This document shows, in pieces, positions 31,334 through 40,233 of a stretch of 64,000 nucleotides of DNA. Each line of letters starts with the position of its first letter. Within the stretch, counting starts at the first letter, position 1. Position numbers and translations under genes: made by a program. The notes beneath the pieces are model-generated. The model was not told where the DNA came from and made no database searches. It was given only the letters and a program-made list of their open reading frames with translations. The DNA is from Candidatus Vesicomyidisocius sp. Pext_18_S21 (GTDB lineage Bacteria > Pseudomonadota > Gammaproteobacteria > PS1 > Pseudothioglobaceae), in the NCBI GenBank assembly GCA_021730165.1, contig CP072535.1, forward strand, positions 761,798 to 825,797, given 5' to 3'.

Positions 31334-31584
31334 TTAAACAAGTAATACGAATAAAATATAACACAAGATTATATCTTCAGATGATCTAGATTGGCCTAAT
31401 ACTTTTGCAACATACAGATTCTTACTAGAATCCGTTTTTTTCCATAGCGACATCTAAATCTTCAATTACTTCCATATTATTGGCTGGTGCACCGTTCACG
31501 CTTAATTCTTGAAATTCTAATCACAGCAAATACTTCCTTAATAAGGTTAATACTTGAATGTAGGTCTATTGAATAACCCTTCAT
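31334..31584 (-). pseudogene. Frameshifted gene relic downstream of the ETHE1-like gene
   Basis: Starts at ATG 31584 with GAGAA upstream, 16 bp after the neighbouring stop. Frame 1 reads MKGYSIDLHSSINLIKEVFAVI, then the sense passes to another frame: EFQELSVNGAPANNMEVIED, followed by LDVAMEK. Just after comes a run of seven A (plus-strand T run 31435-31441); removing one A restores the frame into TDSSKNLYVAKVLGQSRSSE and on to a stop at 31336-31334. So two frameshifts, one in a homopolymer, broke an otherwise readable small protein. Family not recognised. Probably once cotranscribed with the persulfide dioxygenase gene. Confidence 0.6.
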
Positions 31585-31599
31585 GATATTTTTTCTCAA

Positions 31600-32298
31600 T
31601 TATAATTTTCTAGCACCACAATCTTGATTAGCAGGTACTGCAACATGCATTTTCTTAGGTAAATCCAATTCCATTTTATTTACTCGAGAAACAAATATTT
31701 GTTTATCTACATTTAAACCAATCATTTTATTGAATTGTTTTTCTTCCCAGATTGAAGTCATTGTTCTTCCTTTGTAATCATGAGCAGGATAAACTAAAGT
31801 TTCATCAGGTAAGGTAAATATTTTTTGAATAGAATCATATAATTTTTCCGCCGAACCGCCTTGAAAATCACACCTACCACAACTTCTAATCAATAATGTA
31901 TCGCCTGTAAAAATCTTATTACCTACTACGTAAGACATGCAACCATTCGTATGTCCTGGAGTTTTCATAGCGCTCAAAGTATAAACACCAAATGATAAAG
32001 TATCACCATCATTAAGCAAAATATCAGCACAAATAATTTCATTAACCGAACTTAGTACGATTTTAGCCTGAGTAAAGTACTGCTTTAGAGGATAAGAACT
32101 AGTAATATGATCAGCATGCACGTGCGTTTCAATAATATATTTAAGATTCAAGTCCAACTCTCTAATAAGGGTAATATCTCTTTGCATGGTTTCATCCACT
32201 GCGTCAATGATAATCGCATCCAGAGTTTGCATATCAGCCAAAAGGTATGTATAAGTTGAACTAGTTTTTTCAAATAAAGGACGTAATAATAAACTCAT
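31600..32298 (-). CDS. Metallo-beta-lactamase-fold persulfide dioxygenase, ETHE1-type
   Basis: 232 aa. ETHVHADHITSS (His 59, His 61, Asp 63, His 64), TPGHTNGC (His 116), FTGDTLLIRSCGRCDFQGGS (Asp 133) and a terminal PAHDYKG give the metal ligands and the ETHE1-specific segment. The family oxidises glutathione persulfide to sulfite with O2 in the cytosol. This suits a sulfur oxidiser as a branch that detoxifies or oxidises sulfane sulfur. Glyoxalase II is less likely because the ETHE1-type IRSCGR segment is present. Upstream of the relic at 31334-31584. Confidence 0.88.
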   Translation of the reverse strand: MSLLLRPLFEKTSSTYTYLLADMQTLDAIIIDAVDETMQRDITLIRELDLNLKYIIETHVHADHITSSYPLKQYFTQAKIVLSSVNEIICADILLNDGDTLSFGVYTLSAMKTPGHTNGCMSYVVGNKIFTGDTLLIRSCGRCDFQGGSAEKLYDSIQKIFTLPDETLVYPAHDYKGRTMTSIWEEKQFNKMIGLNVDKQIFVSRVNKMELDLPKKMHVAVPANQDCGARKL

Positions 32299-32636
32299 GA
32301 TAACACCTTTTTAAATTGTTTAACAATAACGCTAGTAAGCACCAAAATTTAATATAAGTTCTAAAAAATAAATCTGCTACTACTAGTGAGTCTGTAAAGC
32401 CTGATTACCCTACTATTACCATCAATAATAGCAGAGATAACCACCTGAAAATTAAAGATTATTGATATTTTAAGACCTCTAATCGCTTAATATGTGTTGA
32501 ACGTACCAACATTATTTTTTCTAACGAATTCTTAATATTTCGTGGAATAATAGTATATAGAACTTATTTTTAAATTTAATCAATATTATATATTGATTAA
32601 ATAGCACTTGAAATCCAAAAATACAGTTATATATAT
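32299..32636. other. Spacer with a possible C-terminal gene remnant
   Basis: 338 bp between dapB and the ETHE1-like gene, both leftward. On the minus strand, 32563-32459 is open for 34 codons and reads like protein (VLYTIIPRNIKNSLEKIMLV, then RSTHIKRLEVLKYQ, stop) but has no start. It could be the tail of a lost gene. No promoter identified. Confidence 0.35.
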
Positions 32637-33386
32637 TTAACCCATTTCTTCAAATAATACATCTTTCATTGAATAAACACAACCTTTATCAGAGGACACT
32701 TTACCCAACCACTCTGCTGCACGAATTGCACCAAGTGCAAATGTCATTCTTGATGAGGCCTTGTGGGTAATTTCCACACGCTCACCCTGCATAAAAAAAC
32801 TCACCGTATGCTCACCCACCACGTCACCACCACGAATTGTAGAAAACCCAATTATATTCCTATCTCTTATTTGTTCAATACCTTTTCGCCCATAAACAGC
32901 ACACGTTTTTAAGTCTCTACCCAATGTATCAGCAATCACTTTACCCATCTTTAATGCAGTGCCACTAGGTGCATCAACCTTAAAACGATGATGCATTTCA
33001 ACAATTTCAATATCGCTATCTTTCCCTATTACTTTTGCCGCTATTTCCAATAGTTTTAAAGATAAATTAACACCTATGCTCATATTATATGAAAATACAA
33101 TAGGTATATTTTTCGCAAGACTAGTTAATTGATTGAGTTCATCATCATTAAAACCTGTCGTACCAATAACCATTTTCTTGCCAGCCTTAGCACAAATTGA
33201 TAGGTAACTAAGTGTAGCTGCTGGACAAGTAAAATCAATTAACATATCAAATTTATCTAAATAATTAGATAAATTATTATCTTTATCAATCTTAATAACT
33301 AATTTAATACTATTTGATTGTTCGATTGCTTCAATAATTGCCTGACCCATTCTACCGTTACTACCTGATACTGCTATTTTTAGCAT
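32637..33386 (-). CDS. dapB: 4-hydroxy-tetrahydrodipicolinate reductase
   Basis: 249 aa, slightly short of E. coli DapB (273) because of trimmed loops. The NAD(P)-binding [10 protein letters not shown] is at residues 8-17 and the catalytic [15 protein letters not shown] in the middle; GTTGFN is also present. Second committed step to meso-diaminopimelate for lysine and peptidoglycan. AAGGAA precedes ATG 33386. Confidence 0.95.
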   Translation of the reverse strand: MLKIAVSGSNGRMGQAIIEAIEQSNSIKLVIKIDKDNNLSNYLDKFDMLIDFTCPAATLSYLSICAKAGKKMVIGTTGFNDDELNQLTSLAKNIPIVFSYNMSIGVNLSLKLLEIAAKVIGKDSDIEIVEMHHRFKVDAPSGTALKMGKVIADTLGRDLKTCAVYGRKGIEQIRDRNIIGFSTIRGGDVVGEHTVSFFMQGERVEITHKASSRMTFALGAIRAAEWLGKVSSDKGCVYSMKDVLFEEMG

Positions 33387-33534
33387 TTGTTATTCCTTTA
33401 AATTAATTCACAATCACATTGTTAGAATTATATCTACTCATAAGTTAATATTAAAAATATTAATATTCTATAGAATAGGTTGTTATAGTATCTTAGTTTA
33501 ATTTCAATTAATACCACACCTAAAGAATTAAATT

Positions 33535-34368
33535 CTACAAACTGTCTTCTAAAAAACTATTTTTCTTAGTAACAGCATCTAGTTCCTGTAAGGTTTTAAG
33601 TAATTCATCCATTTTATCAATTGGCAGCATATTTGGACCATCACTGAACGCTTCATTAGGGTTAGGATGGGTCTCTATAAAAAATCCTGATACGCCTACT
33701 CCTACGGCCGCTCTAGCAACCACAGGCACCATCTCCCTCTGTCCTCCTGAGGTTAATCCATTACCACCAGGCTGTTGCACTGAATGGGTTGCATCAAATA
33801 CTATCGGGCAACCTGTTGAACGCATAGTAGATAAACCACGCATATCAGAAATCAAAGTATTATAACCAAATGAAGTACCACGTTCACAAATAGTAATTAA
33901 TCTATTACCTGTTTCATAGGCCTTATTCACAACATTTCCTATATCCCATGGCGCTTGAAATTGGCCTTTTTTAATATTCACAGGAATACCTTGTTTACAT
34001 ACATTTTGAATAAAATTGGTTTGACGCACTAAAAAAGCAGGGGTTTGCATCATATCTACTACAGATGCTACCTCACTTAGCGGTGAGTCCTCATGCACAT
34101 CGGTTAATACTGGCACGCCGACTTCATCCTTAACCTTTTGCAAAATACGCAAACCTTCCTTCACACCCAAACCTCTAAAGCTATTAATACTGGTTCGATT
34201 AGCCTTATCATATGAAGACTTATAAATAAAATTAATACCTAAATCCTCAGTAACTCTTTTTAAATAAGTGGCAGTTTCCAAAGCTAATACTTCGGATTCA
34301 ATAACACAAGGGCCTGCAATCAAGAAAAATGGATGATTAATACCGACTTCAAAATCTAACAATTTCAT
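33535..34368 (-). CDS. kdsA: 3-deoxy-D-manno-octulosonate 8-phosphate synthase
   Basis: 277 aa (E. coli 284). GPCVIES near the N-terminus, [22 protein letters not shown] and the [12 protein letters not shown] block identify KDO-8-P synthase, which condenses arabinose-5-phosphate with phosphoenolpyruvate for lipopolysaccharide. The metal-site Cys of metallo-type enzymes is replaced by Asn in the YKSSYDKAN segment region, as in the E. coli type. kdsB is at 42.5 kb. No clear ribosome-binding site. Confidence 0.95.
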   Translation of the reverse strand: MKLLDFEVGINHPFFLIAGPCVIESEVLALETATYLKRVTEDLGINFIYKSSYDKANRTSINSFRGLGVKEGLRILQKVKDEVGVPVLTDVHEDSPLSEVASVVDMMQTPAFLVRQTNFIQNVCKQGIPVNIKKGQFQAPWDIGNVVNKAYETGNRLITICERGTSFGYNTLISDMRGLSTMRSTGCPIVFDATHSVQQPGGNGLTSGGQREMVPVVARAAVGVGVSGFFIETHPNPNEAFSDGPNMLPIDKMDELLKTLQELDAVTKKNSFLEDSL

Positions 34369-34557
34369 GACTTATAGTTTTATACAAAAATCAACGTTTA
34401 TTATATAGTTAGACTACTGTATTAGACATTATTTGACAAAAATAGTGAAAACTAAATTTTCACTCATAATACATCTATTTACATAATTATAAAAAAATCT
34501 AATTTTTATCTAAACCATACCTTAATATAATTGTTTCATCGTTTAAAATAATAATTT

Positions 34558-35364
34558 ATGATGAGTACACCTGATATTTTAAAGAAAATTATTGCAAGTA
34601 AAAAAGTTGAAATTGCAGAATGTAAAAACAATATTCCAGAAAGTCAGATGCTTGATGTTGCGTATAAAAACCATAATACAAATAACTTTTACCAAGCATT
34701 GAAAGATAAAGTAGATGCAAAGCAAAATGCTATTATTGCAGAAATCAAAAAAGCATCTCCTTCTAAAGGTGTATTACGTGAAAATTTCAACCCTGTTGAA
34801 ATAGCCAAAAGCTACGAAAAATCAGGTGCAACTTGCTTATCAGTTGTAACCAATAAAGACTTCTTCCAAGGAAAGAATCAACACTTAATTGATGTATGCA
34901 AAGCAATATCAATACCCATTTTACACAAAGAATTTATTATAGACTCTTATCAGATTTACGAATCTAGAACCTTAGGTGCTGATTGTATTTTACTAATTGC
35001 CGCTTGCCTAAATGATGAACAAATAGAAAACTTTACAATGCAAGCTATTGACATTAATATGGATGTTTTGATTGAGATACACAATGTAGAAGAATTAGAA
35101 CGTACATTGCAATTGCACCTACCAATGGTTGGTATTAATAATAGAAATTTACGCACCTTTGATGTTTCTTTAGAAACAACTATTGAACTAATGAAAGAAA
35201 TCAAAGAAGATACTTTGATTATTACTGAAAGCGGTATCCTGACTTCAAATGATGTTGCTTTTATGAATAAGCATAATATTTACAGCTTTTTAGTTGGCGA
35301 AGCATTTATACGTCAAAATAATCCAGGAGAAGCACTACAGAAAATTTTTGGAAAGAATAAATGA
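34558..35364 (+). CDS. trpC: Indole-3-glycerol phosphate synthase
   Basis: 268 aa, monofunctional (not fused to TrpF as in E. coli). AEIKKASPSKG, LHKEFIIDSYQI, GINNRNLRTFDV and ITESGI mark the TIM-barrel active site. Converts carboxyphenylaminodeoxyribulose phosphate to indoleglycerol phosphate. Two ATG codons in a row (34558, 34561); start choice between them is arbitrary. The stop overlaps the OsmC-like gene by ATGA. Separated from trpE by 22 kb. Confidence 0.95.
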   Translation: MMSTPDILKKIIASKKVEIAECKNNIPESQMLDVAYKNHNTNNFYQALKDKVDAKQNAIIAEIKKASPSKGVLRENFNPVEIAKSYEKSGATCLSVVTNKDFFQGKNQHLIDVCKAISIPILHKEFIIDSYQIYESRTLGADCILLIAACLNDEQIENFTMQAIDINMDVLIEIHNVEELERTLQLHLPMVGINNRNLRTFDVSLETTIELMKEIKEDTLIITESGILTSNDVAFMNKHNIYSFLVGEAFIRQNNPGEALQKIFGKNK

Positions 35365-35774
35365 ATACAACGGTTAAATGGATTAATGATATGATGATAG
35401 TTGGTGAATCAGATAGTGGTCACGCCATAGTAATGGATGGCCCTCAAAATTTAGGTGGAAAGAATTTAGGTATCCGCCCCATGGAAATGTTACTCCTTGG
35501 CATAGGTGGCTGTACAACTATTGATGTGATATCAATACTGAAAAAAATGTGCCAAGAAGTACATACTTTTCGTGCTGAAATATCATCAGAACGTGCTAAA
35601 GAGCATCCAAAAATATTCACTAAAATTCACATTCACTTTGCCATTAAAGGAGTTAATTTAAACGATAAAAAAGTTAGTAAAGCAGTCAATTTATCTACTA
35701 ATAAATATTGTTCTGCTTTAATTATGCTTGGAAAGTCTGCCACTATAACACATGATTTCAAAATTCATAAATAA
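35361..35774 (+). CDS. OsmC/Ohr-family protein, YhfA-like
   Basis: 137 aa. RPMEMLLLGIGGCTTIDVISIL contains the first conserved Cys of the family; a second is in NKYCSALIMLGKSA. Members of the YhfA branch are cytosolic and of uncertain function; OsmC and Ohr relatives reduce organic peroxides using such a Cys pair. ATG lies in the ATGA overlap with trpC, so the two are coupled. Confidence 0.85.
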   Translation: MNTTVKWINDMMIVGESDSGHAIVMDGPQNLGGKNLGIRPMEMLLLGIGGCTTIDVISILKKMCQEVHTFRAEISSERAKEHPKIFTKIHIHFAIKGVNLNDKKVSKAVNLSTNKYCSALIMLGKSATITHDFKIHK

Positions 35775-36201
35775 TCTATACAATTAATTCATCAAAATTA
35801 CTGACAACATTATTGATAAACTATCTACTTTAACTATATAAAAATAGCTATATTTTTTTATGTAGTCATAAATCTACTGGATTATCCAAGACTCTAAAAA
35901 TAATGATAAATCTTTAATCCTAAATATAGACGGTTTTATATCTACATTAATATATTAGGAATTTACTATTGCTTCTTTAAAAAAATAGAATTCAACTATT
36001 TATTTTCTTATTCTTAATAAATTTGTACACGCTATGTTATTGAATTTACTAAAGCAATATCTTATGGGTTAAAAGATCAACTTCTATTCATTTTATACTT
36101 AGCCACCTCTAAAAAAAATAAAAAGCAGCAGGATATCAAAAAAAAAGTAATTCTCAGTATAAAAATTTTACAAAGCAAACTACGATCAGTTTATATCTTT
36201 T
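35775..36201 (+). other. Spacer with an open remnant frame
   Basis: AT-rich region after the OsmC-like gene. From 36021 to 36212 the plus strand is open for 63 codons without a start codon, and the translation looks protein-like (RYVIEFTKAISYGLKDQ near its beginning, lysine-rich later). It runs into the 56-bp inverted repeat copy. It may be the tail of a lost gene. The first 240 bp show nothing. Confidence 0.35.
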
Positions 36202-36257
36202 TTATAAAGTGATAACATTGAGTGTTATTAAAAATAATGAGTAGTGTTTTTTCTAGT
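36202..36257 (+). repeat. Inverted repeat, left copy (56 bp, perfect)
   Basis: Identical, in reverse orientation, to 37527-37582. Contains GTGATAACATTGAGTGTTAT, itself a small hairpin (ATAACA/TGTTAT, 5-base loop), and ends CTAGT. The pair encloses tRNA-Ser and thiG. Confidence 0.97.
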
Positions 36258-36324
36258 TTTTAAAAAAATAACAGAAATGAGATAATTGAAGGAAGTTCAA
36301 TATAAATATAGTTTCTAATCCTAT

Positions 36325-36353
36325 TTCAAATTATTATTTCTTAGGCGTATAAT
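36325..36353 (+). promoter_or_regulatory. Promoter of tRNA-Ser
   Basis: TTCAAA (36325-36330), 17-base spacer, TATAAT (36348-36353); the tRNA begins 11 bases later. Perfect -10 and good spacing. Confidence 0.65.
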
Positions 36354-36363
36354 TTCTCTCTTC

Positions 36364-36453
36364 GGAGAGTTGGCCGAGTTGGCTGAAGGCGCGCCCCTGC
36401 TAAGGGTGTATAGGGTTTATCCCCTATCGAGGGTTCGAACCCCTCACTCTCCG
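36364..36453 (+). tRNA. tRNA-Ser (anticodon GCT), CCA not encoded
   Basis: 90 nt with a long variable arm. Acceptor GGAGAGT/ACTCTCC, anticodon loop CTGCTAA, T-loop TTCGAAC, discriminator G. The following bases are CTA, so CCA is added by enzyme. A run of nine or more T near 36470 could terminate the transcript. Confidence 0.95.
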
Positions 36454-36586
36454 CTATACAACTTCATCTTTTTTTTTGCAACCTATCTTACAAACGTAAA
36501 AATACTTATAGTACGATTTAAAAAAACAAAATTTAAATTAAAAATTAAATCTTTAAACTTTTTTCACAGTAAAATACTCAATTATC

Positions 36587-37366
36587 ATGATTGACATACC
36601 CTTAGTAATTGCCAAAAAAACTTATAAATCTCGCTTATTAGTTGGATCAGGGAAATATAAAGACTTTTTTGAAACCAAACTGGCAACGGATATGGCAGAA
36701 GCTGATATCATCACTGTTGCTATCCGCCGTACTAATATTGGACAAAATATCAATGAACCTAATCTATTAGATATTATCTCACCAAACAAATACACTATTC
36801 TACCAAATACTGCAGGTTGTTACAATGCTAAAGATGCTATCCGAACTTGTCAATTAGCACGTGAACTTTTAGGTGGACATAATTTAATTAAATTAGAAAT
36901 ATTAGGAGATAAAAAAACACTTTATCCTAATATTGTTGAAACCCTATCTGCCGCAAAAACACTAGTTGATAATGAGTTTGATGTTATGGTTTATACCAGT
37001 GATGATCCGGTCGTTGCTAAAGAATTAGAAAATATTGGTTGCGTTGCAATAATGCCACTCGCCTCACTTATCGGATCAGGTCAAGGCATTACCAATCCAA
37101 TACAAATAAAAATCATCAAAGAACAAGCTACTGTACCAGTATTGATTGATGCTGGTATTGGTTGTGCAAGTGATGCTGCCAAGGCAATGGAACTTGGCTG
37201 TGATGGTGTGCTAATGAACTCAGCCATTGCCAATGCAAACAATCCAATTTTAATGGCAAGCGCTATGAAAAACGCCATTATCGCAGGACGAGAATCCTTC
37301 CTTTCGGGTAGAATGATGAAAAAATCCTACGCTTCTGCTTCATCACCAATGGTAGATTTAATTTAA
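36587..37366 (+). CDS. thiG: Thiazole synthase ThiG
   Basis: 259 aa (E. coli ThiG 256). [12 protein letters not shown] at the N-terminus, [30 protein letters not shown], and the barrel motifs [14 protein letters not shown] and [14 protein letters not shown] are typical. It forms the thiazole phosphate of thiamine from deoxyxylulose phosphate, a glycine-derived imine and ThiS thiocarboxylate. thiS, thiF and thiH/thiO are not beside it, unlike common operons. No TPP riboswitch seen in the 130 bp upstream. Lies between the two copies of the 56-bp inverted repeat. Confidence 0.95.
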   Translation: MIDIPLVIAKKTYKSRLLVGSGKYKDFFETKLATDMAEADIITVAIRRTNIGQNINEPNLLDIISPNKYTILPNTAGCYNAKDAIRTCQLARELLGGHNLIKLEILGDKKTLYPNIVETLSAAKTLVDNEFDVMVYTSDDPVVAKELENIGCVAIMPLASLIGSGQGITNPIQIKIIKEQATVPVLIDAGIGCASDAAKAMELGCDGVLMNSAIANANNPILMASAMKNAIIAGRESFLSGRMMKKSYASASSPMVDLI

Positions 37367-37526
37367 CATTAAAACCTAAACAATACGCCTATAGCTCAAC
37401 TAAAATAATTTACTGTGTATATTCATCATAGGAATAATACCTATCGTTTTAATTATTCTAAATTACTACAAAAATAAGTGTTATTCTATCAATCAATATC
37501 AACAACTCTGTTGTCTTCTCTTAAAT
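37367..37526. other. AT-rich spacer after thiG
   Basis: First part of a 536-bp non-coding region up to bioF. No gene seen here; the right inverted-repeat copy follows. Confidence 0.4.
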
Positions 37527-37582
37527 ACTAGAAAAAACACTACTCATTATTTTTAATAACACTCAATGTTATCACTTTATAA
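37527..37582 (-). repeat. Inverted repeat, right copy (56 bp, perfect)
   Basis: Reverse complement of 36202-36257 without mismatch; identity stops abruptly at both ends. Distance between inner ends is about 1.27 kb. Confidence 0.97.
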
Positions 37583-37810
37583 TAACATAATACAAATTCT
37601 CATATATAAATCAACCTCTATAATTATTTTATTAATTTAAAAAAATATAATCATAACAAGCATTGTTATCACCGTAATAACAATTAAAATAAAAAAATAT
37701 ACATCTTCAAATAAATTTTTATTGTACTTACGTTTAATATATTTCTATAGTCCGTATTTAATTGCTTCAACCGCTCTAAATATTTGTTTTTAGGAGTATA
37801 AAAACTAAAT
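37583..37810. other. AT-rich spacer before bioF
   Basis: A plus-strand frame is open for about 50 codons to a TAG near 37790 and includes SPYLIASTALNICF, without a start; possibly a gene remnant. A TGTTAT/ATAACA hairpin at about 37661-37679 echoes the one inside the 56-bp repeat. Confidence 0.35.
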
Positions 37811-37842
37811 ATTCTTACTATTATCTAGATAATAGTAAGAAT
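37811..37842. repeat. Perfect 32-bp palindrome upstream of bioF
   Basis: The half-site ATTCTTACTATTATCT (37811-37826) is followed directly by its exact reverse complement to 37842, centred on TCTAGA. It lies 60 bp before the bioF start. It differs from the E. coli BirA operator. It could be an operator, a cruciform site or a bidirectional terminator with TTTGATT after it. Confidence 0.9.
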
Positions 37843-37902
37843 TTGATTATATTATGATTATATTGTATTATCAAGTTACCTTATAAACTATAAAACAAAT
37901 TC

Positions 37903-39003
37903 ATGGACTTTTCACAAGAATTATCAAATCTTAAGCAAAATTATCTTTATCGTACAAGAAAAGTATCTAAAAATACTCAAATTAGCACTAATAGAAAATC
38001 ATTGATAAATTTTTGTTCAAATGACTATCTATCGCTTGCCAACCATCCACAAGTTAAAGAAGCATTTAAAAAAGGGATTGATAAATTTGGTGTTGGCTCT
38101 AGCGCATCACACTTAATTAGTGGACATACAACGGCACATCAAGCGTTAGAAGAAGCGTTAGCTAATTATACAGGACAAGAAAAAGCCTTGTTATTCTCAA
38201 CTGGTTATATGGCGAATATTGGAGTATTTTCTGCACTTAAGGATAAACTTGATTGGGTATTGCAAGATAAATTTAACCATGCCTCACTCATTGATGCAAA
38301 TCATTTAATTAGTTTACCACTTCAACGATATTTACATAATAATCTTAAATCATTAAAGAAAAAAATAAATAAGCAAACTGGACAAGGACTAATTGTAACT
38401 GATAACGTATTTAGCATGGATGGTGATCAGGCTAACATTAAAGGTATTGAAAAAATTATAGAAAAAACTGATACATTCTTAATGCAAGATGATGCGCATG
38501 GATTTGGTGTACTTAAGCCAATTATTCCAAAAAATTCAATTTACATGGCAACACTAGGTAAAGCTGCAGGTACTATGGGGGCTTTTGTAGCTGGTAATGA
38601 GGATTTAATTGATTTTTTAATCCAAAAATCACGCCCTTATATTTATACGACAGCAATTATACCAGCTTTATGCAGTGCCACCCTAAAAAGCTTAGAACTA
38701 ATTAAAGAAGGTGAACAAAATACTAAATTAGTAGCTAATATTCATTATTTTCAAAAGCTTTCTAAAGAACTAAACCTACCCATTAAAGCATCTAATAGCG
38801 CCATCCAACCGCTCATTTTAGGTAATAATAAAAAATCAATTAACATTTCAAAAAAGTTATTCAGTACAGGCTTTCATATCAGTGCTATTCGTCCACCAAC
38901 TGTACCAAAAAACACAACTCGTTTAAGAATAACACTAAGTGCCAACCATACACAAAACCAAATTAAACAACTTCTTATCCAACTTAAATATGTTATACAG
39001 TAA
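37903..39003 (+). CDS. bioF: 8-amino-7-oxononanoate synthase
   Basis: 366 aa (E. coli 384). PLP enzyme joining pimeloyl-ACP and alanine in biotin synthesis. FCSNDYLSLA, GVGSSASHLISGHTTAHQALE, DNVFSMDGDQA, QDDAHGFGVL and the PLP lysine in TLGKAAGTMGAF (about K220) are present. No ribosome-binding site before ATG 37903. Followed by bioH with a 14-bp overlap. Confidence 0.95.
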   Translation: MDFSQELSNLKQNYLYRTRKVSKNTQISTNRKSLINFCSNDYLSLANHPQVKEAFKKGIDKFGVGSSASHLISGHTTAHQALEEALANYTGQEKALLFSTGYMANIGVFSALKDKLDWVLQDKFNHASLIDANHLISLPLQRYLHNNLKSLKKKINKQTGQGLIVTDNVFSMDGDQANIKGIEKIIEKTDTFLMQDDAHGFGVLKPIIPKNSIYMATLGKAAGTMGAFVAGNEDLIDFLIQKSRPYIYTTAIIPALCSATLKSLELIKEGEQNTKLVANIHYFQKLSKELNLPIKASNSAIQPLILGNNKKSINISKKLFSTGFHISAIRPPTVPKNTTRLRITLSANHTQNQIKQLLIQLKYVIQ

Positions 39004-39727
39004 CACAGAAGGTTTTGGGGTTGATTTAGTATTGCTTCATGGTTGGGGATTTAATTCAGAACTGTTTAATAATTTATTTTATGATTATAAAAATCAATAC
39101 CGCATCACACTTATTGATTTACCTGGACATGGTAGAAGTACTAATATTGATGGTGGGCTTAATGAATGGTGTGATGAAATTATCAAAATTTTGCCAAGAA
39201 ATCCTATCCTATTAGGGTGGTCTTTAGGTGGGTTACTTGCCATTAATATTGCCAGTAAAATAACTGTATCAAGTCTTATTCTTGTTGCATCAACGCCAAA
39301 TTTTATCCAAACAAATAATTGGGAATTTGGCATAGATGAGAATAATTTTAAGCAATTTTCAAATGCTCTACAACTAAATTTATCTAAAAGTTTAAAACGC
39401 TTTATTAGTTTGCAAACCAAAAATAAATCAAAACTTAAAATATTAAATAAAGTTATTGAACAATACTCAACAACAACAAAAGCACTAAATCAAGGCTTGG
39501 AAATATTACTTAACACAAACCTAAATAATAAACTTAAAAAACTATCTATACCAATAGAAGTAGTACTGGGAAAATATGATACCTTAGTTCCAATTAAAAT
39601 TAGGCATTGGTACCATCAAAATAACATAAAAACTTTTATCTTAAACACTGGACATCTACCTTTTTTACATCGTGATTTTACCCTACCATCAATACTTAAA
39701 GTTAAGTATAATCCAAATAATATTTAA
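38990..39727 (+). CDS. bioH: Pimeloyl-ACP methyl ester esterase BioH
   Basis: 245 aa from ATG 38990; the frame is open from 38939 but that part lies deep in bioF. Alpha/beta-hydrolase with [10 protein letters not shown] oxyanion region, nucleophile Ser in GWSLGG (about S78), Asp in KYDTLVP (about D197) and His in TGHLPFLH (about H222). It releases methanol from pimeloyl-ACP methyl ester, ending the BioC-BioH pathway. Overlap with bioF supports the function; bioC is not in the window. Confidence 0.9.
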   Translation: MLYSNTEGFGVDLVLLHGWGFNSELFNNLFYDYKNQYRITLIDLPGHGRSTNIDGGLNEWCDEIIKILPRNPILLGWSLGGLLAINIASKITVSSLILVASTPNFIQTNNWEFGIDENNFKQFSNALQLNLSKSLKRFISLQTKNKSKLKILNKVIEQYSTTTKALNQGLEILLNTNLNNKLKKLSIPIEVVLGKYDTLVPIKIRHWYHQNNIKTFILNTGHLPFLHRDFTLPSILKVKYNPNNI

Positions 39728-39741
39728 CTTTGGAGAAATTA

Positions 39742-40230
39742 ATGAGTGTACTAGTAGGTGTTATTATGGGGTCAAAATCAGATTGGATAACCATGAAAAA
39801 TACAGTAAACATACTCAAAGAACTTAGTATTCCATACGAGGTTAAAGTGATTTCTGCGCATCGAACACCAGATTTAATGTTCGACTATGCATCAAATGCA
39901 CTTGAACGTGGGCTTAAAGTGATTATTGCAGGTGCAGGTGGTGCTGCGCATTTACCAGGTATGGTAGCTAGCAAAACTATTGTTCCAGTGTTAGGTGTAC
40001 CTATTCAATCATGTGCACTTAATGGACAAGATTCTTTATTATCTATTTCTCAAATGCCTAGTGGTATCCCTGTTGGTACATTAGCTATTGGTAAAGCAGG
40101 TGCTAAAAATGCAGGTATTTTAGCTGCACAAATTATTGGTAATGAAAACCAAACTATTAGAGATATAGTAACTAATTTTAGAGCTAAACAAACTCAGGAT
40201 ATTTTAAACAACTCTAATCTCCAAGAATAA
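39742..40230 (+). CDS. purE: N5-carboxyaminoimidazole ribonucleotide mutase
   Basis: 162 aa from ATG 39742, with GGAGA six bases upstream; an earlier TTG at 39730 falls within that site. GSKSDW, ISAHRTP (catalytic His) and the [15 protein letters not shown] loop mark class I PurE. It moves the carboxyl group of N5-CAIR to give CAIR in purine synthesis. Followed directly by purK, its partner. Confidence 0.96.
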   Translation: MSVLVGVIMGSKSDWITMKNTVNILKELSIPYEVKVISAHRTPDLMFDYASNALERGLKVIIAGAGGAAHLPGMVASKTIVPVLGVPIQSCALNGQDSLLSISQMPSGIPVGTLAIGKAGAKNAGILAAQIIGNENQTIRDIVTNFRAKQTQDILNNSNLQE

Positions 40231-40233
40231 CAG

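Noticed and set aside
31334..31584. Transposase remnant (the start MKGYSIDL recalls IS630 transposases)
   Set aside because: The rest of the relic shows no transposase motif and no terminal inverted repeats; resemblance is too short.
36454..36586. TPP riboswitch before thiG
   Set aside because: The spacer is too short and lacks the conserved CUGAGA-type elements.
36370..36594. Open frame starting inside tRNA-Ser
   Set aside because: Begins in the tRNA and continues through the thiG upstream spacer with no site or family.
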